Made by a program: the position numbers and the translations under genes. A stretch of 64,000 nt of DNA from Stomorhina lunata (Eukaryota > Arthropoda > Insecta > Diptera > Rhiniidae), in contig OW121741.1 of assembly GCA_933228675.1 (NCBI GenBank), forward strand, positions 59,004,037-59,068,036. Direction: 5' to 3'. The notes under the pieces are model-generated. The model was not told the DNA's origin. It made no database searches and worked only from the letters and a program-made list of their open reading frames with translations. This document shows positions 43,508-53,627 of the stretch, in pieces. Position 1 is the first letter of the stretch, and every line of letters begins with the position of its first letter.

Positions 43508-46500
43508 TCAGGTGTCCACTATATCAATGATGAAGGCCCCTGTGCGTGGGGCTGTCTGAGGAATATGGTTGTTGCATTTATAATTGGTGTTCTTGTGCTG
43601 TTTTGAATATTGTTTGAAGCCTAAGATGGCTATCAGGAGTGATACGGAGATGACCAGTGCGGAATAGCTTACGGTATGATGGTGGAGACTATTGGACTTG
43701 ATGAGGTTTGGTATACGAATAACGGTTGATTCATTTAGTTGTCTGCTAAGAGAATTTAATTGGTTCAGATGGGTCTCGAGCTGGTTGTTGGTGGTGTTGA
43801 ATATTTTAGTTATCTCCTGTGGTTCGCTAATGTAATCTATAGGCATCAGTTGTGTGTATGACGTATGTAAGGTGTTAGATAACCCAAAATGACCTTGAAT
43901 TGTGATGAAGGTACCCTTGAGTGTGCAGCTTGGTTCGAGCTCCAGTATTCCAGTGCCTCTTAATGTGTATTGGGTAGAGTTGGCACCGCAAACTGCTGAA
44001 ATTTCTAATTTTGAGGTAGTTGCGAAGATCCATTTGTTTGGATTTTTTAGTTGTGTCCAAGTTGAATTGCCTATCAATTGAATGAACTTACACTTGGTTG
44101 TTTGTCGATTGTTAAATATGTTGAATTCGCAGGAATCGTTCTCTTCATTTTTTCTTAATTTGAACTGCTTGTTACTGCAGATAAAAACGTCACTCTTGGC
44201 CTCGATGCAGTTTGATAGTTCGTGAGTTGTGAATGGAATGTATTCGTCTCTATGGTGGTTTATAGCTAGAATTGATTCTTCTCCATTGATTGATATTAGA
44301 GTGTTGTTCTTTATAGTTGGGACGGGTATTATGTTGAACAGTTCTAAGAACTGATGGTTGACTAAAGGCAGGATGACTTCGAATATCACTTCGCCCTTTG
44401 TCACTGCTCCCTTGACCTTCATTAATTTGTATAGTTGTATTAAACCGTCGTCTTCAATTGGAAGGGTTCGTTGTGTTGGAAGGTGCGCCTTTATTATACT
44501 TAGCTCTTGGCTTAGCTGTGTTGGGGACAACAAAAGTGGGCTAACCTTCCCATGGTGGCTGTCGGTTAAGACATCAATGATTTCCCTTTCAACTCTTTGT
44601 AAATTTATTGCGGTTAACGTCAATTGGTTGGCTAAAAGAGATATTGATTGTGTTCGACTGATTTGATCAGATTGCTTGGCTATTGCATTCTCCTGTTCAT
44701 TGACCTTGTTGACAATTTCCATTAATTGTCCTTGAGAGTTGCGTTCATCTTGTTTGATGATATTAATGGTTGAGTCAATAATGGATGTTTGATTTTTAAG
44801 TAGTTGAAAAAGATAATCTGTTTCACCCTTAGCCTGCCTTATGGTGTTTGACATTTCATTTGCATAGTCGGAATCCAGAACTCCAAACAAGGACCGTGCG
44901 ACGTTCCCTACAATATTGAGAGCTCCCCTCCTTACTCTGCTGCTTGAGAATAGCTCCTTCTCTTCAATCAATTCTTCCCTTAATTGATTTAAGTTCGTCG
45001 CCAATATGTTGCAAGTGGAATTGTGTATAATGGGTGAACATAGTTGTTGCAAGGTAGTTGTTCCTGACTGGAAAGCCCTTAACTCGGAAATAAATGGTGA
45101 TAGGTCGTAGTAGATCATTAGTCTCCATTCAGCCGTAATCAGTTTTACGCTTCCGATTCCCTCAAAGTACAATCCTGGGTTACTATGAAAATTTTTTATT
45201 TTAACGTTCCTGCTCATTACCGCGGGGAGTAGGAGTAACGTTGTTATCAATGTGAGCAATATTGAGCTGGAAACAGACCTAGGTTTTTTAAATGGTGGAA
45301 TGTCTGGTTCATCAGCCTGTACTGAGTGAGTGGGCTTGGAAGCTTTACTTGTTTGCAATTCTTCCTCCTGAATTAGTGGCGCTAATCTGTGAATGGGTCT
45401 TCGCTTTATTCCGGAGGCTGTCTTTACATCTGCCACTCTAACCTTGCCATCGGTACCCTCATAAGTTTTGAGGATTCTTCCCAGCGGCCATTGCATTACT
45501 GGTAAATTGTCTTCCTTTATTATGACTAACCTTCCCTCCTTCGCATTTTCAGATGACGTTTTCCATTTCTGTTTTTCTTGTAGGTGGTGCAAATATTCCA
45601 CGGACCATCGAGTCCAAAATTCATGCTTAAGCTGAGATACAAGATTCCATCTCCTTGCCAAGGAAGTAGTTGTATTTGTTGCTTCAGAGTCTACTTGTGC
45701 CGTCAGTGGTTCTCCGATTAAAAAATGGCCGGGAGTCAATGCCGTTAAATCATTTGGATCACTAGACAGAGGTGTTAGTGGTCGTGAGTTTAGAATAGCC
45801 TCGATTTCAATGATGACTGTTTCTAATTCCTCATGTGTCAAAGAAGCCGTTGATACGCTACGTAGTAATAATTGTTTTGCTGATTTAACAGCTGCCTCCC
45901 ATAACCCCCCGAAGTGGGGAGCGCGAGGAGGAATAAATTTGAATTCTATTCCATCATTACTGCAAGAACGAGCTATTGCTTCTTGTGCATGTTTGGTAAA
46001 TATAGCGGTCTTCAGTTCATTAAGCTGATTTTGTGCCCCAATGAAGTTTGTTGCGTTGTCCGAATATATGGTTTGACAACGTCCTCGACGTGCAATGAAT
46101 CTCTTGAGAGCTCCAATGAATGCTTCTGTAGTAAGGTCGCTTACTACTTCTAAATGTACTGCTTTTGTTGAGAAACAGATGAATACTGCAATGTACACCT
46201 TGTGAGGTCTCTTACCTCTTAACTTGTAGTGGACCCACAGTGGACCACAGTAGTCAACTCCTGATATTAGAAATGGCCGAGTCGGGGTCACTCTACAGGC
46301 TGGCAATTCTCCCATAATTTGTTGCATTAGCTTCGGTCTTGCTCTTGTACATCGAACGCAGGATTGAACGATGTGTCTGGCCATTGACTTCCCCTTTATT
46401 ATCCAAAATTGTTGTCTAGAGACGGATAGTAAGGTTTGTGGGCCGCAATGATGATTGTCGTGGTGCAGCATTCGCATTATTAATTTTGAAATTGGATCGT

Positions 46501-49500
46501 TGTATGGAAGGAGTATCGGGTGTTTAGCATTGTATGAAATTCTTGAAGCATTTAACCTTCCACCGACGCGTAGTATATCATTTTCATCAAGGAAAGGTGA
46601 CAAACCGCATATGGAACTTTTCTTATCGAGTTCATCTCCTCTCTTAAGTGTACTCATTTCATTTTTAAATTCTGAGGATTGCATGGCCTTGACTATAAGA
46701 AGTTTAGCTGAATTGAGTTCTAGAGGGCTTAGTGTATTGTTAGCCGGTCTTTCATTCTTCGGTATCTTGGTATTGCGAATGAAACGCTGTATGTATGCTA
46801 CAATCCTTAGAAGTGTCTTGAACGAGTTGCGATTTTCGATTTTATATATGATATCTTCTAATGAAGCTGAAGTTGTTGAAAAAGCACTGACAGAAATTTG
46901 CCTTAATTCTTCGGAGGAAGACGGTGTCTGATGTTTATTAAACTCCTTTGGCCATTGATTGACGTTGCCGTGTAAAAACATTGGGCCAAAAAACCATAGG
47001 CTACACTGTGATAATTTTTCTGGATTCACACCTCTTGAAATGAGATCAGCCGGATTTTGCTTTGAGCTGACGTGTCGCCATTGAATGCCTATGGTTTGTT
47101 CTTGGATCTTACTTACTCTATTCGCTACAAATGTGCGAAGAGAGGATGGTGCTGAATTGATCCAATGAAGCACTATCTCAGAATCCGACCATAGATATGT
47201 AGGTGTGTTTTCAGCTCGTAGTTCCTTTTTCACCTTTGTAGTGAGTTGGGCCCCAAGAAGAGCTGCACATAGCTCCAACCTTGGTAAAGTCACCTTTTTT
47301 ATAGGAGCAATACGTGACTTGGCACATAGAAGTCTCACTATGAGTCGCCCATCTCGAAGCTTGGAACGTATGTATACTGTGGCGCCGTACGCCTTTTCAG
47401 AAGCATCTACGAATGTGTGTATCTGTGCATCGCTTGGACTTTCGCCATCAAACACGTGCCTGTTGATGTTTAAATTATTAAGATGTTTCAAATTTTGACG
47501 GAATGTAGCCCATTGATTATTAAGGGTTGCTGGTAGTGGTTCATCCCATGAAAGTTGTAATTGCCATAGTTGTTGTATAAACATTTTAGCGGAGACCACC
47601 ACTGGACCGGCGATTCCTAAAGGATCAAATATTCGGGCTAGATCTGATGTTACCGTGCGTTTGGTGATTTTATTGGTTTCTTGAATGTCTGCTCTGAGGC
47701 AAAGAACATCTGCCTTGGGATTCCATGTTAATCCCAAGATCTTGGTCGATTGGTTATCGAAATCTAGGTTCAGCTGTACATTTTCGGGGGGGATGCCACT
47801 TAACAGCTTGGAGTGATTTGCGCACCATTTTCTTAGGTTAAAACCAGCTTCTTGTAACAGACTTGTCAATTGCCGTTGTATTTCTATTGCTGTTAGGAGG
47901 TTGTTGGATCCACTCATACCATCGTCCACATAAAAGTCGTGTTTTAATGCTGTAGCGCCTAATGGATATTTTTCCATGTTTCTATCTGCTAATTGTTGCA
48001 AACATTTTGTTGCCAAATAAGGGGCAGCAGAAGTTCCATACGTCACAGTATTAAGTTGGTATGTTCCTACTGCTTCATTTGAATTATTTCTCCAATAAAT
48101 AAGTTGCATGTTACGGTCTTTGGGATCAATGAGAATTTGTCGATACATTTTTTCAATGTCCGTACAAAACACAAATGTTGGAGTTCGGAATCGTAATATC
48201 ATTCCAAAAAGGTCTCCTTGTGTTGGTGGGCCAACGCATAATATGTCGTTGAGGGATATTCCTGATGATGATTTTGCCGACGCATCAAACACTACTCGTA
48301 GTTTAGTAGTTTTACTTTCAGGTTTGATTACACAATGATGCGGGATGTAATAGTGAGGATCCATAACCTCAGAGTTGTTTATACGGGTCATGTGGCCCAA
48401 CTCTTCATACTCCTTCATGAAGTCAATATATTGCCTTTTTAGGTCTGGATTCATAGCAAGACGCCTTTCCAAGGCAAGTAACCTTGAAAAGGCCAACCTT
48501 TTCGTATCTCCTAAACAGCTTGGGTTTTCTGAAAGGCAAAGGCGCACTACAAATCTACCCTCATTATTTCTCGTGGTTGTTTGAATGAATTGTTGTTCGC
48601 ATAGTTTTTCTTGTACACTGAAGGTGTTGTCAGCATCAATTTCGTCTAGTCTCCAGAATCTCTGTATCAGCTCATCTGTGTCTGCTTCGCTTACACCGTG
48701 CACTGCGCATATTGCTGAGTTGCTGGTATTATCTCTTATTCTTCCACTTACAATCCAACCCAGCCTTGTGTTTCTTAAAATTGGTAATTCTGGTGAGAGT
48801 TGGATTTTACCGGTGGTCAACAACTCGAGGTAGTATTCAGCGCCTAATAAAACGTCAATATTTGCAGTGGTGTTGAATTCTGGATCGGCCAATTGGATGT
48901 TGTCTGGTATTGGCCAAGAATTGCAGTTGAACTCGGTTGAAGGTTGGGCTGGAATAATGTTAGGAAGTACGAAAGCCTCGAGCCTTGTACTGAAGTTGCT
49001 TGTTGTAGATTGAAGATTTAAATTAATACGTTGATTCGTATTTCTGGATTGATTGCCAATTCCTTCGATGCATAAGGATGTCTGCGATGGCTTAAGTGAT
49101 AGACGATTTAATAGTCGGTTAGTCACAATGTTGATTTGTGACCCTGAGTCTAAAATTGCCTTGAAGACTCCAGACCGTCCATTACTGCCTGTAATTTTTA
49201 CGCGAGCTGTGGCTAATAGCACGTATCCCTTCCACGCCCCAGAGTGGTTAGCTGATGCTACCGTTGATGGTTGTGTATTGCTACCAGTGGGAGAGTTGGG
49301 GGATGGTGAATTTAGTGTGTTGGTATTTCGTGGATGACTGTCTAAATGTACTAAACTGTTGTGTTTTTTTTTACATTTTCTACAGGAACTTGATGTGCAT
49401 TGTCGTGACATATGATCACCCTTGAAACAGTTAACACAGAGTTTCTGTTGCTGTATCCACCTTAATCGTTCGGGCACTGACCACGATAAAAACCGGTTGC

Positions 49501-50881
49501 AATAATACAACTGATGAATTCCATTGTTGCATAATTTGCAATGGTTATTGTCTTTAGAAGCGGTTGCTGCAGATAAAGTTCTTTTTGGAGTAGTTTGTGT
49601 TCTTCCGACGGCTTCTAATGACTGAAATCTGGTTTCCAGGAATCCCAAAAGTTCTTCTAATGATGGTAATGATCTTGGTAGCTGTACGGACTGTTCATAT
49701 AATATGTGCGTTCCATGGTCTAGTTTCTTTAATAATATGTTGACCAATATGGGGTCCCACGTCGATGTATTAATGTTCAAATTGTTGAGTGCTGCACAGC
49801 ATTCGCGTGTTGTGTCGTGCAACCCCTTTATAGCTGCAGAAGAGGGGTTCTCAGCTATTTTTGGCTGATTCAACAATCTGTTTATGATGTTATTTGTCAA
49901 TATTCGTGGATTATTAAAGCGGTCTTGCAGTGTTTTCCAAGCCGTTTCGTAGTTAGTTTCCGTTAATGAAAGGTTCTGTATTAATCTTGCGGCTTCTCCG
50001 GATATGTTTGTCTTTAAAAACCACATTTTCTGGATAGCTGGCATTGCCTTCTTGTGTATCATCTCGTTGAACATATCATAAAAAGGTTGCCAATTCATGT
50101 AATCCCCATTAAAATTTGGTATTGTTACCTTTGGAAGATATTGTGTGTGGTTATCCTGTTGGAATGTTGGTTGATTGATTGGTTCTGGAATTAAAGTTGC
50201 CTTTAGGCCTTCAATTTGCATTATCTTGTTCGTGATTTCTGTTTGTTGGGTTAAGAATGCATGTATGTCGTGCTCGATATTTTCGCTGCATAATTTGTCT
50301 TGCAATTGCTGCATCGTTTTCATGTTGTACTCGACTTCCTTTTGTATGACGTCTAGTTGCTGCCTTGAGTACTGGAATTCGCTTGCTAGTATGTCGTCCA
50401 GTGTGCTCATGATTTTGGATATTGTGGCGTCTCGCATTTTTAGTAGATTGTGTTTCACTTCTTCTGTGACATACTGGCCACCTGAGATGCCTTCTGATGT
50501 GTTTCTTGCGGTTGGCACTGGTTTGGTGTTTGAGGACGACAGTTTCATTATTTCCATTTCAATATATTCAATTGACGCATTGTATTTTGCTCCAGTTGAT
50601 TTGTATAGATTCGTTACAATATAAGGATCCAGTTCTGATAAGGTTGGGTCGCCACGAATTCTATTTTCTGCTTTCTCAAATACCTGCCATTGGGCAATGA
50701 GTTCGTTCTTTTTGCCTTCATAAAATTCTTTAGTTCTTCTCTCAATTGGGGCTTTTTTTATGGTCGAAATTATTTTTTCAATACCACTTGCCCTTGCCTG
50801 TTGCTGAACGATAAGATCCTGAAGGGTTGTCATGTTGACTGTGTATTTTAGACTATGTCGACTTTTTTTTGATATTACCAC
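43508..50881 (-). CDS. BEL/Pao Gag-Pol-Env polyprotein, 2457 residues, uninterrupted
   Basis: Domains in order, with approximate residues. DUF1759-type Gag at 245-440 (IPNFNGDYMNWQPFYDMF). Zinc knuckle CX2CX4HX4C at 482-495. Aspartic protease with LDSG at 577-580. Reverse transcriptase at about 830-1060 with YVDD at 984-987. RNase H at about 1150-1290 (FVDASEKAYGA; LELCAALLGA; WSDSEIVLHW). Integrase with an HHCC-type finger at 1473-1511 and catalytic Asp 1543, Asp 1608 and Glu 1662. DUF5641-like C-terminal domain at about 1745-1835. Then comes an envelope-like part: hydrophobic signal/anchor at 1872-1889, a furin-type site RVRR at 1982-1985 followed by a hydrophobic GALNIVG segment and LFGVLDSDYANEM, as in baculovirus F-type fusion proteins, and a transmembrane helix near 2404-2422. 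Met17 (MTTLQDL) is an alternative start. Env normally comes from a spliced RNA; here it is fused in frame to Pol. Confidence 0.95.
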   Translation of the reverse strand: MVISKKSRHSLKYTVNMTTLQDLIVQQQARASGIEKIISTIKKAPIERRTKEFYEGKKNELIAQWQVFEKAENRIRGDPTLSELDPYIVTNLYKSTGAKYNASIEYIEMEIMKLSSSNTKPVPTARNTSEGISGGQYVTEEVKHNLLKMRDATISKIMSTLDDILASEFQYSRQQLDVIQKEVEYNMKTMQQLQDKLCSENIEHDIHAFLTQQTEITNKIMQIEGLKATLIPEPINQPTFQQDNHTQYLPKVTIPNFNGDYMNWQPFYDMFNEMIHKKAMPAIQKMWFLKTNISGEAARLIQNLSLTETNYETAWKTLQDRFNNPRILTNNIINRLLNQPKIAENPSSAAIKGLHDTTRECCAALNNLNINTSTWDPILVNILLKKLDHGTHILYEQSVQLPRSLPSLEELLGFLETRFQSLEAVGRTQTTPKRTLSAATASKDNNHCKLCNNGIHQLYYCNRFLSWSVPERLRWIQQQKLCVNCFKGDHMSRQCTSSSCRKCKKKHNSLVHLDSHPRNTNTLNSPSPNSPTGSNTQPSTVASANHSGAWKGYVLLATARVKITGSNGRSGVFKAILDSGSQINIVTNRLLNRLSLKPSQTSLCIEGIGNQSRNTNQRINLNLQSTTSNFSTRLEAFVLPNIIPAQPSTEFNCNSWPIPDNIQLADPEFNTTANIDVLLGAEYYLELLTTGKIQLSPELPILRNTRLGWIVSGRIRDNTSNSAICAVHGVSEADTDELIQRFWRLDEIDADNTFSVQEKLCEQQFIQTTTRNNEGRFVVRLCLSENPSCLGDTKRLAFSRLLALERRLAMNPDLKRQYIDFMKEYEELGHMTRINNSEVMDPHYYIPHHCVIKPESKTTKLRVVFDASAKSSSGISLNDILCVGPPTQGDLFGMILRFRTPTFVFCTDIEKMYRQILIDPKDRNMQLIYWRNNSNEAVGTYQLNTVTYGTSAAPYLATKCLQQLADRNMEKYPLGATALKHDFYVDDGMSGSNNLLTAIEIQRQLTSLLQEAGFNLRKWCANHSKLLSGIPPENVQLNLDFDNQSTKILGLTWNPKADVLCLRADIQETNKITKRTVTSDLARIFDPLGIAGPVVVSAKMFIQQLWQLQLSWDEPLPATLNNQWATFRQNLKHLNNLNINRHVFDGESPSDAQIHTFVDASEKAYGATVYIRSKLRDGRLIVRLLCAKSRIAPIKKVTLPRLELCAALLGAQLTTKVKKELRAENTPTYLWSDSEIVLHWINSAPSSLRTFVANRVSKIQEQTIGIQWRHVSSKQNPADLISRGVNPEKLSQCSLWFFGPMFLHGNVNQWPKEFNKHQTPSSSEELRQISVSAFSTTSASLEDIIYKIENRNSFKTLLRIVAYIQRFIRNTKIPKNERPANNTLSPLELNSAKLLIVKAMQSSEFKNEMSTLKRGDELDKKSSICGLSPFLDENDILRVGGRLNASRISYNAKHPILLPYNDPISKLIMRMLHHDNHHCGPQTLLSVSRQQFWIIKGKSMARHIVQSCVRCTRARPKLMQQIMGELPACRVTPTRPFLISGVDYCGPLWVHYKLRGKRPHKVYIAVFICFSTKAVHLEVVSDLTTEAFIGALKRFIARRGRCQTIYSDNATNFIGAQNQLNELKTAIFTKHAQEAIARSCSNDGIEFKFIPPRAPHFGGLWEAAVKSAKQLLLRSVSTASLTHEELETVIIEIEAILNSRPLTPLSSDPNDLTALTPGHFLIGEPLTAQVDSEATNTTTSLARRWNLVSQLKHEFWTRWSVEYLHHLQEKQKWKTSSENAKEGRLVIIKEDNLPVMQWPLGRILKTYEGTDGKVRVADVKTASGIKRRPIHRLAPLIQEEELQTSKASKPTHSVQADEPDIPPFKKPRSVSSSILLTLITTLLLLPAVMSRNVKIKNFHSNPGLYFEGIGSVKLITAEWRLMIYYDLSPFISELRAFQSGTTTLQQLCSPIIHNSTCNILATNLNQLREELIEEKELFSSSRVRRGALNIVGNVARSLFGVLDSDYANEMSNTIRQAKGETDYLFQLLKNQTSIIDSTINIIKQDERNSQGQLMEIVNKVNEQENAIAKQSDQISRTQSISLLANQLTLTAINLQRVEREIIDVLTDSHHGKVSPLLLSPTQLSQELSIIKAHLPTQRTLPIEDDGLIQLYKLMKVKGAVTKGEVIFEVILPLVNHQFLELFNIIPVPTIKNNTLISINGEESILAINHHRDEYIPFTTHELSNCIEAKSDVFICSNKQFKLRKNEENDSCEFNIFNNRQTTKCKFIQLIGNSTWTQLKNPNKWIFATTSKLEISAVCGANSTQYTLRGTGILELEPSCTLKGTFITIQGHFGLSNTLHTSYTQLMPIDYISEPQEITKIFNTTNNQLETHLNQLNSLSRQLNESTVIRIPNLIKSNSLHHHTVSYSALVISVSLLIAILGFKQYSKQHKNTNYKCNNHIPQTAPRTGAFIIDIVDT

Positions 50882-51013
50882 TTGTGGGGTAAATTCTGAT
50901 TACTTCAAGTTGTCCTGATCCTTGAATTAAGACTCCAGAAATTTGAAGAATGTGTGTTGCTCTTTTTATGCTATCAAGTTCCTTACTGCTGGTGGTAGGA
51001 GACTTTTAAACAC

Positions 51014-51033
51014 AAAAGAAAGGGGTCACCAAA
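51014..51033 (-). promoter_or_regulatory. Primer-binding site candidate
   Basis: On the minus strand the 5' LTR end (...TCTCAACA) is followed by TT and then TGGTGACCCC. This would pair with a tRNA ending GGGGTCACCA; the 3' end of tRNA-Trp has this form in several animals. Beyond about 11 bases the match is lost, so the assignment to tRNA-Trp is tentative. Confidence 0.65.
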
Positions 51034-51459
51034 TGTTGAGATTGACAATAGATTCAACACAAGCACATGAACTTGTATTAAAACTATTTTTATTTGTCGA
51101 ATGTTCTTCAAGTACTTTAACCTGAAGAACTCAATGTTAATAATAATTACACCTTTTAAATTTGGTTTATTACTGACACAAGAATTTATTTGTTCAATTG
51201 GTTTTATACAAATTAATTACAAAAGAAATTTAATACAAACTGACTCAACAATAATTGCATTTCTGCAATTGAACAATTTTCTTGGTTAATGCCCTAGTTA
51301 TTATATTTTTCTGTGTTAATGCAGAAATTAAATAATTGCAAGAGTTGCAAATTAATATAATTAATAATACCTTAAATGTAGATTACAACAATGACACAAA
51401 TAATATTATTAATAATGTAATAAATGTAATAAATTAATATGTTGACCTAAGTGTCAACA
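51034..51459 (-). repeat. BEL/Pao 5' LTR (promoter LTR)
   Basis: 426 bp, equal in length to the 3' LTR and indistinguishable from it by eye. It should hold the promoter for the polyprotein RNA. No canonical TATAAA is obvious on the minus strand, so an initiator-type promoter is possible. The leader between it and the first ATG is about 150 bp. Confidence 0.95.
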
Positions 51460-51574
51460 CTATTCATGGAATGATGTATGCCTAACATCTCGCAATAGAG
51501 TTCGATATAAAAGGATGGTTGAGGCCCTATGCTCCACTGAGAGTCAAGGATAACAGAAGAAGAATAATAGATAC

Positions 51575-53060
51575 GATGTTGACATTTAGTATAAAGACGT
51601 TGTACAATATCGTTATTCAGCACGATAGCGCCTAAAGTAAACTTTGTAGAGGGACAACATTTGACAAAAGTATTTCTGATCTCTTGAAAAGTTCGGTATT
51701 GAAAATGGGCGAACTAGGTTAACATTTAATGAAATCTCCAATATAACCCCGACCGGAAATCACTTTAATGCTGATAAATTAAATCACATTATAATTGCAC
51801 AAAGAACTAGAGCAAAACTTTCCATTCAGATTAATAAGTAAATCTTCAGTAACTTTTCCGACAAAGCTGATATCCATCCATTCAAAAGGTATAGATTTCA
51901 CATATGCATCTAAAACTAAGATTGTATACTAGGGAATAACTTTTGAACAATTTGCTAAATAATCATTTTGAAGTTTAGTGTTTGTATTTAAATTTTTTGT
52001 TTTATTTTTTTTTTTAAGTTTATATCCTTCAACAAAGATAATTTGTAGTATCTGAAGTTAATATATAGTACATGACTCTATGTTATCTAAAACATAAAAA
52101 TTCAAATATTAATATTTTTTGGAAGCTTTTAGAAAAAACGTTTTTGGGGGAGGTTTTTTATCCAAATTGATCTCAAAAAACTGTTTTCTTGATAAACACA
52201 CCAGTAGCCACCCCGTCGTGATAGGTATTTTTTTTTTTTGTTATACCCTAGTGTATACCCTATACCTGTCACTAATATTTTAATGTATGACAAAAAAAAG
52301 ACGAAAAGTGGAACTGACGACGAGGCTTAACGCTTTAGGCGGAACTAATAAAAATAATATAAGTATATTTTTTTTAAGAGAAGTAATACTCAGGGAAATA
52401 CTGCCAATTTTTTTATTTTTCGTCGACAGCGTGTTATTGCAATTGGATTACCGCCGACGGAAGATGCTGTGTTAATTACAAATTTTAATTGAAATTAATA
52501 ATTACAAAAATTGAAATTGGTATTTAATAATTTTAATACAAATTAATAATTAGGGAAATTGATGTTGCCGAGACCAACATTATTTGTTTTCTTTTTTACG
52601 TTTGACATTTGCTTGGCAATTATCATAAAATAGTTGATAAAGTTTCATAGCAACGAATGGAATGCGAGTAAGCGATGTCCGTCTGTCTGTTGAAATCAAG
52701 TTTCTGAAGCCCCTTGAGGATCGACCTACATAAATATCCGATTTTAGGAAATTCTCCCGCAATGAACGCTATTAAATTTCATCAAAATCGGTTTATAAAC
52801 ACCCAAAAAATCGAAAAAATACCAAAAATTAGACGAGAATTTTAAAACTTTTGATTGATAAACACATTTAAATAACCAGAGAAAAAAGATACTTATGGTG
52901 TACAAATGATAACATATATCAGATTGTAGGATATGGTTCCCCAAAGCACGGTGTAAAATTTTATCAAAATCGGACGATAAACAACTGAGATATCGCCAAA
53001 ACACTAAATTTGATGTATCGCAAATTGCCCAAAGTACGCATTAGAGAATGTTTGTTGAAA
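51575..53060 (-). repeat. Family X fragment, unassigned middle, second X fragment (host of X3)
   Basis: 51575-51930 resumes the X copy interrupted at 43017. About 51930-52660 is AT-rich, with 'ccctatacctgtcacta' and a GC-richer patch at 52300-52470 ('gtcgacagcgtg', 'ttaccgccgacggaag') that I cannot identify. 52660-53060 is X again. It continues after 59560, showing that copy X3 plus its LINE inserted into it. Confidence 0.55.
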
Positions 53061-53572
53061 CAAGTAAGAGTGCTATATTCTGCTATGCCGAACCTTAAAT
53101 ACCCTTCACCAATGGTGTTACAAAAGTAAAGAGAAAGAGTTTTTGGTCAATTACAAGTATGTATGTTTCTGAAGACTGATTTAGGTGAGTCCTACAAAAA
53201 TACTAATATATGTATATTAATTTTTTGATTTGATTTGATTTTCTGTAAGTATGTCTAATACATTTAATTTTTGGGCGATATATGAATAATACTTTAATAA
53301 GTGAATAACCTTGTTTTATATTGGGTCTACAACATTTTGGAGGTAGATTGAAATACAAACAATTTCAGAAATTACAAAACATTGTAACATTTCGCACCTT
53401 GAGAGGGGTTTGTATTTAAATGCATATATCTTTAAAGTTAGAGGACCGATTAAATGGTTGCTTTAATGAGAATATTTAGCGGACCTATTTAGATTAGACT
53501 TTTGGCAACACTTACGAAGGATATTAATAAAGGCCATAATAATGTTCTAAAGTCACTTATTTATGACATATG

Positions 53573-53627
53573 TATGTCGGTATGCTGAAATGAAGCTTGA
53601 CGAGCTTCTAAATGGCATACCGACATA
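53573..53627. repeat. Two-step hairpin
   Basis: Outer arms TATGTCGGTATGC / GCATACCGACATA (13 bp, perfect) enclose an inner stem GAAGCT / AGCTTC with loop TGACG, separated by a 6-6 internal loop. It lies in X3. Other X copies do not obviously contain it. Confidence 0.75.

Larger units (their letters stand above)
43033..51459 (-). mobile_element. Full-length BEL/Pao LTR retroelement with env (endogenous retrovirus-like)
   Basis: Two 426 bp LTRs, apparently identical, begin TGTTGA and end TCAACA and are flanked by an exact 5 bp duplication CTATT (43028-43032, 51460-51464). The total is 8427 bp on the minus strand. One uninterrupted ORF of 2457 residues covers Gag, protease, reverse transcriptase, RNase H, integrase and an envelope-like region. 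Identical LTRs, an exact duplication and an open ORF indicate very recent insertion. A primer-binding site and a polypurine tract are in place. It is inserted into a 114 bp retroposon that is itself inside family X. Confidence 0.95.
43018..51563. mobile_element. 114 bp retroposon-like insertion, split by BEL/Pao
   Basis: An insertion of 15 bp (43018-43032) plus 99 bp (51465-51563) interrupts family X. It is flanked by the 11 bp duplication ATAATAGATAC (43007-43017 and 51564-51574). It contains GATATAAAAGGATG (a TATA-box-like block) and ends 'cagaagaagaat'. The duplication length fits target-primed insertion by LINE machinery, so it may be the extreme end of a LINE or a short SINE. I do not recognise the sequence. 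Confidence 0.6.

Noticed and set aside
44358..50700. Many plus-strand ORFs of 67-158 residues across this interval
   Set aside because: They are antisense shadows of the 2457-residue BEL polyprotein.
52287..52475. A 62-residue frame in a GC-richer patch
   Set aside because: No start context, motif or continuation, and too short to support. Kept only as unassigned sequence.
53573..53627. microRNA precursor
   Set aside because: The stem is too short and is interrupted by a 6-6 internal loop; it is perfect only at the outer 13 bp.
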